Below are positions 20,461 through 32,000 of a DNA stretch of 64,000 bases, one piece after another. The translations under genes and the position numbers were made by a program. This DNA is from Spirodela intermedia. Lineage: Eukaryota > Streptophyta > Magnoliopsida > Alismatales > Araceae. Numbering within the stretch: the first letter of the stretch is position 1; each line of letters begins with the position of its first letter. Below the pieces are notes generated by a model, which was not told where the DNA came from, made no database searches, and saw nothing but the letters and a program-made list of their open reading frames with translations. The stretch covers positions 3,266,892 through 3,330,891 of the forward strand of contig LR746265.1 in the NCBI GenBank assembly GCA_902729315.2, written 5' to 3'.

Positions 20461-23400
20461 CTAAGAACAGCACGCGGAAGTTGCCACCCTTGCCGCCGGT
20501 CTGTCTGCAAGAACCATCCCCGTCGGGTTCTGCGCAGATTGAGCACGAGGAAGCCTTCGTGCTTCACGCATGCAAAAAATCTCCAGATCGTTTAGTAATG
20601 GAGTGAGAGTTTTTCGCGAGGTAAAACAGTGAATAAATGAACCATTTAAGCATTTTAAGAGTCAGTCCTGCAGAGGATCTTGTAAGCTAACAATGGCTGG
20701 ATTGCTGCTGTTGTTGAGAATGCCATGATTGTTAAAAAAATCAAGCTTGAGATCTGACGCACGGTCTTTATGTAGTTACGTTTTTTTTTTATGGACGGTG
20801 AAAAGAAAGAGGTTTAGGGCAGCTCAATGATCACACAAGGTGATTGAGCATGTCAAGCAAGAAAATGTGATAGGATGTTGTAGTAAAATCCTGATTGATG
20901 GGGACCCTGGTAATCATTCTGTTTGTACTTAATCCATCCATCAATAGGAAAAGGAGTATGATCATGACGAAGTTAAATGAAGCAATGTTATTATTTTTTA
21001 ACAGTGGAAGTAACATCATAAGGTAGAAGGGGAATAAGTAAAGAACGCCGCTAAAGAAAGCATTCAAAGAAGCTCTTGAGTATCCTAGCAGAAGTATGAT
21101 GATACTGTTGAATTCATAATTCTATTCACCGACACAATTCATTAGATTGTTGAATACGGAATCGCTATGTTCAAATTTACTATGAATATGACATTAAAAT
21201 GCTGCGTTAATTTAATCATTTAACTAGTATCGCAGTCTTGTAGAGTGGTCTATAAAGGAGAGGCTATTTTCTATGTTTAGAAGTAGTAACTCGGGTCCAA
21301 ATGAAGCTAACTTGAGACTTCGAGCACATACAATTACATCATTCTGTTTCGCCAACTATTCCATCATTTCTCTTCCCATGAAACATTATTTTGAGAAAGA
21401 AATGTTTGTTCAGCTTAAAGTTGTTTAAAAGCTACCCTGGCAAGTGAAAAGAAGAGCAGTAGACTAAGAGTTAGCATATTTTACTTAACCCATTTATTAA
21501 AATTGGAAACTTAATTCATTGTGCATGGACCTGAATATGATCAGACAGATCTGTAGAGGCAAAAATAAAATTCCAAAGAAAAAAGGAACTTGAAACTTAA
21601 TCGGTAGAGTGTCCATCAACCAGAATAAGAAGAAATAGAGCAGAAAGGTACCTATCTCATAAAATGTGTCATTCACATTGATCGCAGTTTTAGCAGAAGT
21701 TTCAATGAAGAAAAGAGCATTCTCCTCTGCATATGCACGCGCTTCCTGCAGCACCAAGGATAATATTATGTCCAATAGACGGTGGGAAAATATAGGAAAA
21801 TAAAAATTTGTCCATCCTATGAAGATAGTGGAATGAGTTCAGAACAGATACAAAGATTCTGAAGGAAGAGCAAAAGAATTACACAGAGACGAGGATTAAA
21901 TCCTTCCATTGGTAGAGGGCAATCTTGGAGAGAAGAGAAAGTAAATAAATCGTTTCAAGAATATGTCCTCAGGTGTATGTCCTCTCCTAAAGGAACCATA
22001 GTGAGAAAGGTCAATAAGTCAAAACCACATCTTATAATCTTGATCGAAAAACAATAATTGAAGTATGTGCACCTCCAACCCACTCTAGTCGCACCTACTT
22101 CAGTCACAGACAGCCGTGATGCAAGTGTTGTGCGATTATCCACTAAATAACATTTCTCCAAGTATATTCAATATTAAAAAAAAATTGAATCGCGAAGTTT
22201 ATAAAGTGCTCCGTGCACGAGATTCATCGTCACCGTGGAAAAGGGTCTCTTTGGTGAAAATGGAGAATGTTACAGTCATTTTTTACATTGATAAGCAAGA
22301 TGGGTAAATCCAACGGAGTGCAGAACAACATCAACCCACCAGCCACCATTTCAACCCCAGATGGTTTGTACATCCTGTTCCTGAGCTGGCCTGGGCGACA
22401 CCTCCACCCATGGGACAGACGTTATACAACGTCAGCAATCTTGTGAAGAAAAAGTAACGCATCAGAATAGGATCATCTTTCAGGTATCAAAAGGCCTATT
22501 TTACAACGCGGATGTGCATGTAACACTCAATTTACATATAAGAGGCAACGATTACACTACCACGGGAGAAAGGCTTCATCTATCCAATAACTAATAGCTG
22601 CGTGAGGATATAGCCGATACAGATTACACAGAATGTGCAACTCAGAAGCGCAGCAATGCAGCAAAAAACTACTGTTATTGAGGCAAGCAGCGTGCAACAC
22701 AGGATATAAGAAAAAAATGGCCATAAAATAGTTGAGCAAAACTTAAGTTAGTACAGTAAGAAACAATGATTGCAAGAGATCTCTGTTCCAAAATAAAGTC
22801 AGTGAAGACAGATGATTGTTACGGTAGATGAACACAAATGAACACAAACATGGATGTAACCAGAGAGAAAATGAAAAAGAAGATGTAAAAACTTCAAACC
22901 GAGGATGAAGGAGAGAAATTATCAAAAGATAACGAAAAACTTTGTACAATCATAGTAAAGTTTCACTAATGAAGTAATTTGTCGTTACATCAAAATTTAA
23001 ACATTTTAAAACTATTAATACCTCATGGAAACGACCATAATCTTCGTTTCGTGATATCAAACAAGGTTAACATTTACGCATGCATATCTAGTGTTCAGAG
23101 GGTAATGGAAAATGCCGTGGAATCATTCAATTAACTTGCCTCTGCTGACACTTTCCTTTTGTCTTCCAAGTCAGCTTTGTTTCCGGCAAGAGCTATTACC
23201 AAATTCGGATTACCTGCACCAGCAAACACAGACAGACTGGACAAAATAATATTTGACGTCCACACTGGATCTGGCCAATATATAAGCAATGTGCGCATAA
23301 GTAGACTCGATATCAGCAAACTAACCCTGTTTCCGAAGCTCTTCAACCCATTTCTTCGCTCGGGTAAATGAATCCTGAAAATAAGAATATGCGATTATAC

Positions 23401-23980
23401 AAAGAAAAATTCGTGCAAATATGAGGAATGTTCAGGAACAGAAGGCAGTCAAACCACGCTAGTAATGTCGTAAACGACGATGGCGGCAGCCGCCCCCCTG
23501 TAGTACATGGGTGCCAGGCTGTGGTACCGCTCCTGTCCATCTGTGTCCCAAATTTCAAACTTCACAGTCGCGTCATTCACCGCCAATGTCTGCGAGAAGA
23601 ACGCTGCTCCAATTGTAGATTCCTGCAATTAGAAAATAATCACTCCACCATATCACACCTCGTCCTGATCACGACACGCAGGAGACCGCGCGAGAAATGG
23701 AAATCATCAACTCCAGCGAGGTTAAAAAGACCTGGAATTCGAGGAATTGGCCCTTCACGAGCCGTAGAACGAGGCTAGACTTACCAGCACCCATGTCCCC
23801 CAGAAGTACCTGCAAAAATTTTCCCCGCAAAACAATGAAAAACTATAAGTTGACGATCACTGTGGATCATGGACGTAGGGGAAGAAAAAAAGACATTCGA
23901 TCGACGCGCAGGGAGGCACTGAGAGACGACGGCTGACTTACGAGTTTGGCGTTTATGTTGTTGTCCCCCATTGCAGCCAT
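20461..23980 (-). CDS. RABF2: Rab5-type small GTPase (RABF2/RHA1/ARA7 family), 7 exons, 200 aa
   Basis: Endosomal GTPase controlling traffic to multivesicular bodies and vacuole. Minus-strand exons: 23980-23942, 23809-23732, 23622-23455, 23374-23326, 23213-23140, 21745-21652, 20561-20461; 603 nt in frame. It starts [13 protein letters not shown]. Nucleotide-binding motifs are GDMGAGKS (residues 17-24), the ESTIGAAF switch I block, NKAD and ETSAK. It ends SACCS, a double-cysteine geranylgeranylation signal. Length and numbering match Arabidopsis ARA7 (Ser24, Gln69). The G3 motif reads WDTDGQE, not WDTAGQE: codon GAT at 23539-23541 gives Asp67. Intron 5 has a GC donor (GAG|GCAAGT at 23140/23139) required by the KVSAE-EARAY junction. 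Exon 3 has two candidate donors 3 nt apart (after AGC or after GTG). The second, taken here, gives 200 residues; the first gives 199. Confidence 0.93.
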
Positions 23981-25243
23981 GGGAACCGCGGATGAGGAGG
24001 ACGAGCCGGAGGAAGAGAAATCTTAAGCACGAGGAAATGCGCCCTTCTGTACTTCGGTTGCTCCCCTGCGCAGAGAAGGTGGAGAAAAAGCGAGTAAGAG
24101 ATGTAGTGTTCACGAGTAATAAGATATTAATTATTCGTTAATTCCGTATTTGAAGAAATAATCACGTGGGTCCCCCATCGGACGGTGATGATTTGCCGCA
24201 AGCCCTGACTGGGCCGTCGTCCGCCAGGAGGAGGGAGAATTCAGGCAACTTGCTGATCCCAAATTTCATGTGTGGGCCTCTTTCGCCGGCCCAAGAAGCG
24301 CGATCTCGGGGGGTGAGCTTTCCTGCTTCCACGTCTCATCCCCAAATGGTTACGCATGGCCAATGAAGAACTGGACTCAGATCAAATAGCGGAAATGACC
24401 AAATTCTCCTTATTTTTTTCATTAATCCTCGAGAAATAAAAAACTCAATTAAGATTAATAAAATATCTCAGAAAGGCATCTAATGCTGAGAGAGGTGGCA
24501 AATAAAATGGGTACTAAATAATTAACTTGGAGAGGGAGAGAGAGAGAGTCGTAAGTGCGCCCAAAATAGGTTTGTTTTTTTTTTTTACCGAATTTGTTTA
24601 AAGTCAACTCCAGTCGGACAAAAATATGAAAGGATAGAAGAAGATATGGGAGACTGAAGTACGTGCTGACTGTGTTTGACCGAGGGTTAATAAATCGGAC
24701 CAAGTGGATTCGACGGAAGGCAATTATTAAATAGATGGAATAAATTATAGGTATTAGTTATCATCAGAAAATGTGCGCGGCTTATGATGACTAAAGCTTA
24801 TAAAATGAATAATTTAATGTGGGCAGAGTTCCGGCCATTGAGGTGAAGCGACCCCCGTGGGAAGCACAGAAGCGTCGGTCGGGCGTTCTTTACTAGGCCG
24901 GCGGAGCATCCTACCCACCCCCAGTGTCCCGAGCGGCCGCTTCTCTGCCCCCGTTCACGAGCAACGCGCAGAGGCCCCGTTCCATATAAGCCGTGAATGT
25001 GGGAGAGAAGGGAAGACATGAGAATGTGAGGAGAACGGAAATCCCCCCCCCCCCTCCCTCGCTCTCTCTCTCCTCTCTGCGAGAGGGAGAAGGAACGGAC
25101 CAGAGCCTTTGTTCTCTTCTACCCCCTCTCCATCTCCCTCGGCCATTCCCTTCTTTTGCCGATCTCTGTAAATATTATTAATATATTGTTCTTTCCCGGG
25201 TGTGGGGGGTGGAAGGGGGGGCATCTCAAATGCCCGGAAAACA
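23981..25243. promoter_or_regulatory. Divergent promoter region between the Rab and trihelix genes
   Basis: The two start codons (23980 minus, 25244 plus) face away from each other across 1.26 kb. The region includes short GA/CT tracts near 24530 and 25060 and a C-run near 25045. There is no clear TATA box for either gene and no additional coding frame. Confidence 0.5.
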
Positions 25244-26935
25244 ATGTCCGACCACCCCTCAAACGCAAACCTCAGCCCCCAACACCGCTCCGCCGCCGTG
25301 ATCCTCGTCCCCGAGCGCCACCGCAACCACAATCCGCCGCCGTCCCCCGCCGGCTTCCTCCCCCACCCGAGCAATGCCAACGCCGGCGCGGCATCGCCCA
25401 ACTCCGCTCTGTTGCCACGCGAGTACCGGAAGGGTAATTGGACCCTCCACGAGACCCTCGTTCTCATCGCCGCCAAGCGCTTCGACGACGAGCGGCGCTC
25501 GCGCGGCGGCGGCGCCGAGTCGAAGCCCACGCTCCATCAGAACCAGAGCCAGCAGAACTGCCGGTCGGCGGAGCAGCGGTGGAAGTGGGTGGAGAACTAC
25601 TGCTGGAACCACCAGTGTTTCCGGAGTCAGAACCAGTGCAATGACAAGTGGGACAATCTCCTCCGCGACTACAAGAAGGTCCGCGACTACGAGGCCAGGA
25701 GGTGCCCATCGTCGTCCTCCGACAAGGTGGACGACAAGAAGGGAAGCAATGACGACGTGGCCTCTTCCTACTGGATCATGGAGAAGCACGAGCGCAAGGA
25801 GAGGAATCTCCCTTCCAACCTCGTCCAAGAGGTCTTCGAAGCGCTCACCGACGTCCTCAGTCGGAGGAACGCCAACAAAGCGAGCGTTTCAAATGCCATC
25901 ACCCTCACTCCTCGTCCCCCTCCTCTCACGGTGGTGCCGGCGGCAGCTCACGAATCCCTGCAACCGATTGCAACGCCAGCCGCGCCGCCGCCTCCACCGC
26001 CTCTGCAGCAGCAGGAGCCGCACCGACAGCCGTCAATCTCCGGTAATCTGCCGCCGCAAAACAGTCATCTCCAATGCCATATTCTCCGACGTCAAATATC
26101 TCCCTTTTCTTCGTTTCCTTTTCTGTTCCCTGCGGCGCACACGTTGGAATCTCGTCAAGAACATGAAGAAAATTTGGCAAAAGTGCAGTTTTTCTCTGGT
26201 GAGATTCTTATATGAAAGCCGAGGTAGCTGACAGCCGTGAGGATTTCTCTGGGTTCAGCCAGCTTCGCGCTCGTTCCCCCGTTCCTCCCTCGTTTTCTAC
26301 CCTTGGACGACATCGCTCTCGACAATCTGCTTTCTACCCACCCCTCTTGTTTTCGCGGCTGTCATGTTTCCAGTTTCATCTCCGAAATGCGAGCTTTTTC
26401 CTTCACCTCACGCCTTTCGGCCTCGGAACCCGGTCAACGGCGAGCTTCCGCGAGAGGACAGACTGGTCGGATCACGTCCGAAGATCCATATTCCCTCGCC
26501 GAAGGCCGAGCGGATTCCATTGAGCTACTCGACCCTCGACAGCTTTAGCGTGTTTAATGGCGGTTCTGCTGTTATAATAAATAACCCCCCATCGTTCGAT
26601 CGGCTTGCGATCCATCAGAGTTGTCGAGCTCGTCGGAGGGCACCGAGGCCAGCGAGCGCGAGGACTCCGACGCGAAACGCCGGAAGGTCCGGAACCTGGG
26701 CGCGAGCGTCGTCCGCGGCGCGTCGGTGCTCGCGCGGGCGCTGCTGGCGTGCGAAGACAGGAGGAGCAAGCGCCACCGGGAACTGCTGGACCTGGAGGAG
26801 AGGCGCTTGCGCGCCGAGGAGGACCGCACGGAGATGAACCGTCAGGGGATGGCCGGCCTCATCACCGCCGTCGACAACCTCGCCGGTGCCGTCCACGCCC
26901 TCGTCTCCGACCGCCGGAACGAGTTATCGAGATGA
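25244..26935 (+). CDS. Trihelix transcription factor (SH4/ASR3-like clade), 2 exons, 371 aa
   Basis: Exons 25244-26042 and 26619-26935 join in phase 1 across a GT-AG intron (1116 nt total). The start is the ATG of MSDHPSN; upstream sequence in frame has no other ATG. After a Pro/Ser/Ala-rich N-terminus, the trihelix DNA-binding domain runs from about residue 62 (YRKGNWTLHETLVLIAAKR) through EQRWKWVENYCW and QNQCNDKWDNLLRDYKKVRD, with spaced tryptophans. SYWIMEKHERKERNLPSNL follows. A proline/glutamine-rich linker leads to the second exon, which encodes a charged helical C-terminus (KRHRELLDLEERRLRAEED) typical of the clade and likely to mediate dimerisation. It probably acts in the nucleus on GT-type elements. 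Targets cannot be told from sequence. Rice SH4 (seed shattering) belongs to the same broad group, but function here is not implied. Confidence 0.9.
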
Positions 26936-28837
26936 GGAGCTCGAGCGGGGCAATGATCGTCTCGGACCTTCTCCACCATTATTATCTATGATTTCCTGTT
27001 GGACCAGCAGATATCTGAATGAAGAAGCCCCACGACGAGCTGTGCCATCGACCAAAGCAGTAGCAGTACATGGCGCAGAGGTTTCAAGTCCCCCCGGGTG
27101 GGGATTACAGTAAGTCTCCATCCAGCACGGAAACGGTCAAAGAAACGTACCCAACCAAGACGACAAAAAGTCCACCTATTTCCACCCCCTCTTTCCCAGA
27201 CGTCACCCCCGTCCAGCTCCGCTCTAAAACCCCGAATCCCGAGACGGTGGCAGGCATCCCTCTCCGGACGATCCGACGAAAGGGACCGGACCTCCCGTCG
27301 CTTGTCGGCTACCCCGCCGCTTTGTCACTTTCTCTGCCAGACGATCCGACGACGGAGAGGGGGAGGATCCTCTCTGACGAGGCCGCTAGTCTCGCCACGT
27401 CCCGGAATATCACTTCTCCAATTCTTACATTCTGCCACGTTTACTGACCCTCATTCATATGATGACGATTTTATTTATATTCGCGGGCCCCAATCTCAGC
27501 GGTGTGCGGGTTGGGATGGTGACGGGACTCCCTTCGCATTCGGTCTTCGGGTATTTTTATTTTGCGCCCGCGTTGTCCCGCCGGCGGTCTTGCCATCGGC
27601 CAGCCAAATGCCTTCTCTGACATCACATGTCGGCCTAGGCCCCTGCTGCCTCCTTGGTCAAAGCCCTGGTCAAATTCCAGCTCCGGTTTTCTCCAACCAT
27701 CAGAAGTTAATGCTCCTCCTACCCTCTCCCCCCCCCTCTCTCTCTCTCTATCCGCCATTAAATGTGCCTAATAGAGAGATTATGTGAGTGGGGTGGGACC
27801 CAGCCGTGAGAAGAGCAGACCAGATGTACAGAGGCGGGGCAGCGGAGCCCCGTGTGGGGGGGAAGGGGGGGGGGGGGAGGAGATTTTTCTTTGGCGCATT
27901 TATTTACCGCTGTTTTTAACTTAGATTATCAGCGGAGTAATGGGCGTGCGTGCTGGAATTGAAGAGAACACGTGCGACTGCGCGCAGGGGGCCGGACGAC
28001 GCTGGCGGGATGGCAGCGATGATCTGATCTATCCATCTCTCCGCGCGGCTGATCGGGACGGGACTGTCGAGCCCAGCAGAGCCGGGGATGAAGGAAGGGG
28101 GCAACTAAGGATCCCGATGCTGGATCGCATGGCTGACGGTTGCCCTGACAGGAGCCCTCCCCGATGCACTGCTGGGAAGGGACTATATTCGCTCCGCTCG
28201 AGTCTAGAGAGAGAGAGGGGTCGGCATGGGGTGGGTTTTCCGGCTGTTCTGGTTCTGGGTTTCCAGTGGTTCTTCCGCCGGTGGGGGTGGTGAAATCAGG
28301 CGATGAGGTCATGCCTGCATTTGCGGCTGTCTGTCTCCCGGGGCGGACCCAGGAGAAGGGGGGGAGAGGACCATGGTGTGGGTTGCCCGCATGGGGATGT
28401 AGCAGTTCATTCGATGGAGCTCCTGCTCTTCGGGAATTCTTACTTCACACGACAGAACCCCCAAACTACTCTCTCTCTCTCTCAAACATGTTTTAGTTGC
28501 ATGAGCAGCTAAGCTATACATGGTCGAGTAAGGACCCTCGCTCGTTTTCTCTCTCTACTGTCGTTTTCCAAGTGCGAAGAGGGAACGAACCTCCAGCTAA
28601 GTCGTGTATGCTTTCTCAGAGAAGGTTGACTCGACGTGAGTAATCAATCAGTCGTGCTCTTCAGCCTTTCTGCCTGAATCAATTCTAGAATCATTTGACC
28701 AAAAGCTATGGCCGACGATCTCTAGCTGCAGCTGTGCAGCCCTCTCCGGTGGCAGCTTTCACTACACTCTCCCTCTGCGCTTTGTCGCCGCCCCGGTGAG
28801 TTAGTGGCAGAGTACAGAAGCTCTCCAGCTCTCTTTT

Positions 28838-28873
<36 letters not shown>

Positions 28874-29072
28874 CAAATCATTGGGTCAGTCAATGAGACC
28901 CGGCTGCGGAATCTGAAGCTCACTGTACAAGTTAATTGAAAAATCTCACATGATTTTTGAAGCAAGGTTTGGTTCGGCGTCCAGCTACGCAGAGAGACGA
29001 GATACAGAGGAAGGAGAGAGCCGGCGAAGCCAAGCAAAGCCCCTTCGTGTTCGTTCGTTCATGCCGGAAGCT
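26936..29072. other. GC-rich intergenic DNA between convergent trihelix and PUX7 genes
   Basis: Holds the two 3' UTRs and about 1.5 kb without a supported gene. Several short ORFs exist on both strands but have no family features. A CT microsatellite is at 28846-28873 and a run of G near 27860. Confidence 0.5.
28846..28873. repeat. (CT)n microsatellite
   Basis: CT dinucleotide run about 200 nt downstream of the PUX7 stop codon. Confidence 0.95.
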
Positions 29073-32000
29073 CTATTCCCAGGCGAGAGAGATCATAGAG
29101 TTCGAGAGGCCAGACTCTGCGAAACTCAGATCGTCCCCGTACGCAACGCTCCTCGACGCCCCCGGGATGGCCTGAGTGAACTTGAACGGGCGGCTTCGTC
29201 CCTCCTCCAGTTGAGAGGCGCAGAAGGACCACAGCAGCTGCGAGAGGGCAAGCAACGGGTTTTTCCCACGGAAATTAGGGTTTCGGGGAGGCCGATCACA
29301 CGAGGGGATGGATCGACGATCTCTACCTGTATCGGATCGGTGAGAAGAAAATTCCGCTGAATTCGCCGTCCATCGGGGAGGCGGATTCCGACCCTGCAGA
29401 GTAGCTCTCTCTCGGCCTGGGGTTCTTCAGGGAGCGGCGGGTAGACGGGCTTCTCAGTTGAGCTGCTGGCCGGTGCCGTCTTCTCGCCGGATTTGGGTTC
29501 TTCGCCGCCGGGAGAGCTCGAACCAGCGAGGTCTTTGTTGTCGTTCAGGGGAGAAGGCGCTGGCGGCGGCAAGGCCTCCCCGCCACCTTCTTTCAGGGTC
29601 GAATCTGCAGAGGAGAAGATTGAGCCAACGCCATTTTAGATGCTAAATTGCAGAGAGAATGCTTGGAACAGGAAAGCGAGATCTGGGGTTGACTAATCAT
29701 TCGCATTGACTAAACTAGTGTTTGACTAAATATGTTTTCATCGTCGATTTATTCCCATTCAGCATCAAATCTCCAAGAAGAATTTTTTTTGAGGAAAGAA
29801 GTCAAATAGGCTACATCATACATCATCAAACAGATACACAACCTCAGCCAATATCGAAGCAAGATTCATGAATCAGCCAAATGAAAGTAAAAAACTTGTT
29901 TTTATCGTCAATATATGACCAGTGAGCATTGAAAATCTCAATGAAAAAAGGGCAATCATTAAGAAGAAAGATAAAGTCCACCGGGCAAGACGATCGAATA
30001 CCTGCCGCAGTGTGCTTCAAACTCTCAGCACTTTCTCTCGGACGCTTGTGAGGGAGGGCAACATGATGCTCCTGTGGACCTCTATCCATGAAAGGTAGCA
30101 GATCCTGGATCAAAACAAAATCCTTCACATTTCCAACTTGGGAAGAGAAAGAAACCGCTCGAGCACCCTCATTAACAATACAACAACTGTTCTAGAAAAA
30201 TGCAGAACAGAAGGTATGCACCAGATTTTACCTCTAGCAGACGATCTGGCTGGATCATGCCTTGCCATCCACGGATCTTCTGCCCAGTGATTGGATCTAC
30301 CACGAGAATTGCGGGCATCTTGACCAAATTATAGTAGGTGCATACCTTCTTCCCCTCACTACTGTCATGATATACCTATGATGGTCATTCACGTAAGCAC
30401 AAATAACTCGGTAGTCGACCTATCCGGAGCCAGTAAATAAATTCGAATCCAATGTATGAGTTTCCATGCCAAATCTTCTGCTTTTGATGCATACCATTAG
30501 AGCACAAAGCGTAGCACATAATCAATAAACTAATACACGCAGTACACAACTGGAACAGAAGCATTTGAAGTTGGTACTAAAGTCATCTATGCCACAAGCC
30601 TACTCTTGGAGACAATTAGGGGCCGGCCGGAATCTTTAGATTATTACCATAAAACAAGTTGGTCTCCAAAAAGAATGCAGAGAGACCCTCATCCACAGTA
30701 AACATCAATTGAATGGTAGACATGATTGTTGCAATAGCAGAGTAGAAGGATAAAAATTTATGACAACTTGGGCGATTAAAGGTCAGAAAAGGAGCCGATT
30801 TATTGGCACAAGTTGGGTGAGTGCCCCAAATCAAAGTTTGACAACCCACTCTAAATGAGAAAATAAAACCCAGAGTTGAGGCAAAAATATCACACTTTTC
30901 TCTCAAACTTCTTCATTTTAGGATAAAAATGATATTTATCAAGGTACAGGGAATACAAATTCATTCGATGATCACATTTTCACAGTAAAAAAAACGAAAA
31001 TAAAACATTCTTCTTATTTAAATGTCCCAGCTATTGCATATCAAATGCCATTTTTTTTCCTTTTCTCAGTAAATGAGTGCACTTTCGGTTTTTTTCTTTA
31101 CCAGGAATAATTTTTTAAAGCAGCATGAGATAGCCGATGATGTTTTTTGATGAAAAAACTTGTAACACAGTAATCATGATTTTTTATAAACCCATCTAGT
31201 AATTGAATGCACAAATGGCGTATGTTTTCTAGTAATTTATAAATCCTACTTGATGAAACAGCTTGTAACACAGAAATTGATCGAGACAACACCAACATGT
31301 CATCTAAAGCCAAGCACAATATCCACTTATCGTTCGTTCAGCTTAGTTTTGCACACCCCAAATCAGCAAAGTGATGCCCGAAACGTTCCCTTAGTTTTGA
31401 GGATTCGCTCACCATTGCTTTGACGCTTTACATGTGACTTTCAACAAGTAGGATTGATTTATCAGTATACAACACCGTCTAAATGCCTAGGTGAGACCTA
31501 ATTTTGATAAATTTAAAATTTATTCTAAGTCAACTGATAATCAAGCAAGACACAAAACACAGTATGATGCGTTTACATGACATCGGCACCATACGATTAA
31601 AAAAATCTCCCAAAGTGACTTGAATTATTCTCACTAAGCTATAAAAAAGAAATTTAATATCATTAAGAATACCATCGTAAGAATATTTTTAGTATAAATA
31701 CATTATGAAGAAAATAATGAAAATATAATGCATTAGTCAATTTGTTAAAAAAAAAAAAACTTTTAGTGAGGTACAAATACAGAATATTTATATGAGATAT
31801 AATATACGATGACGGCATCATTTGATCATGCAAAGCGATTGTCGCACACAAATGGCATATGCCATTCAATGACAATCCAACAGTTAACTTTTATTACACC
31901 ACAATCCTGATGATACATCCTAATCTGGCACTCCGTGCATCTGCCCAGGTAACGTGAGGCAGGCAACTGATCTTTACATTTATACATAATTTGACCAGGT

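Noticed and set aside
25202-25243. Upstream extension of the trihelix protein
   Set aside because: The open frame begins with GTG, not ATG. The first ATG in frame is at 25244.
27900-28520. Several overlapping ORFs of 60-130 codons between trihelix and PUX7
   Set aside because: GC-rich spacer giving open frames on both strands at once; none has a domain or continues across plausible splice sites.
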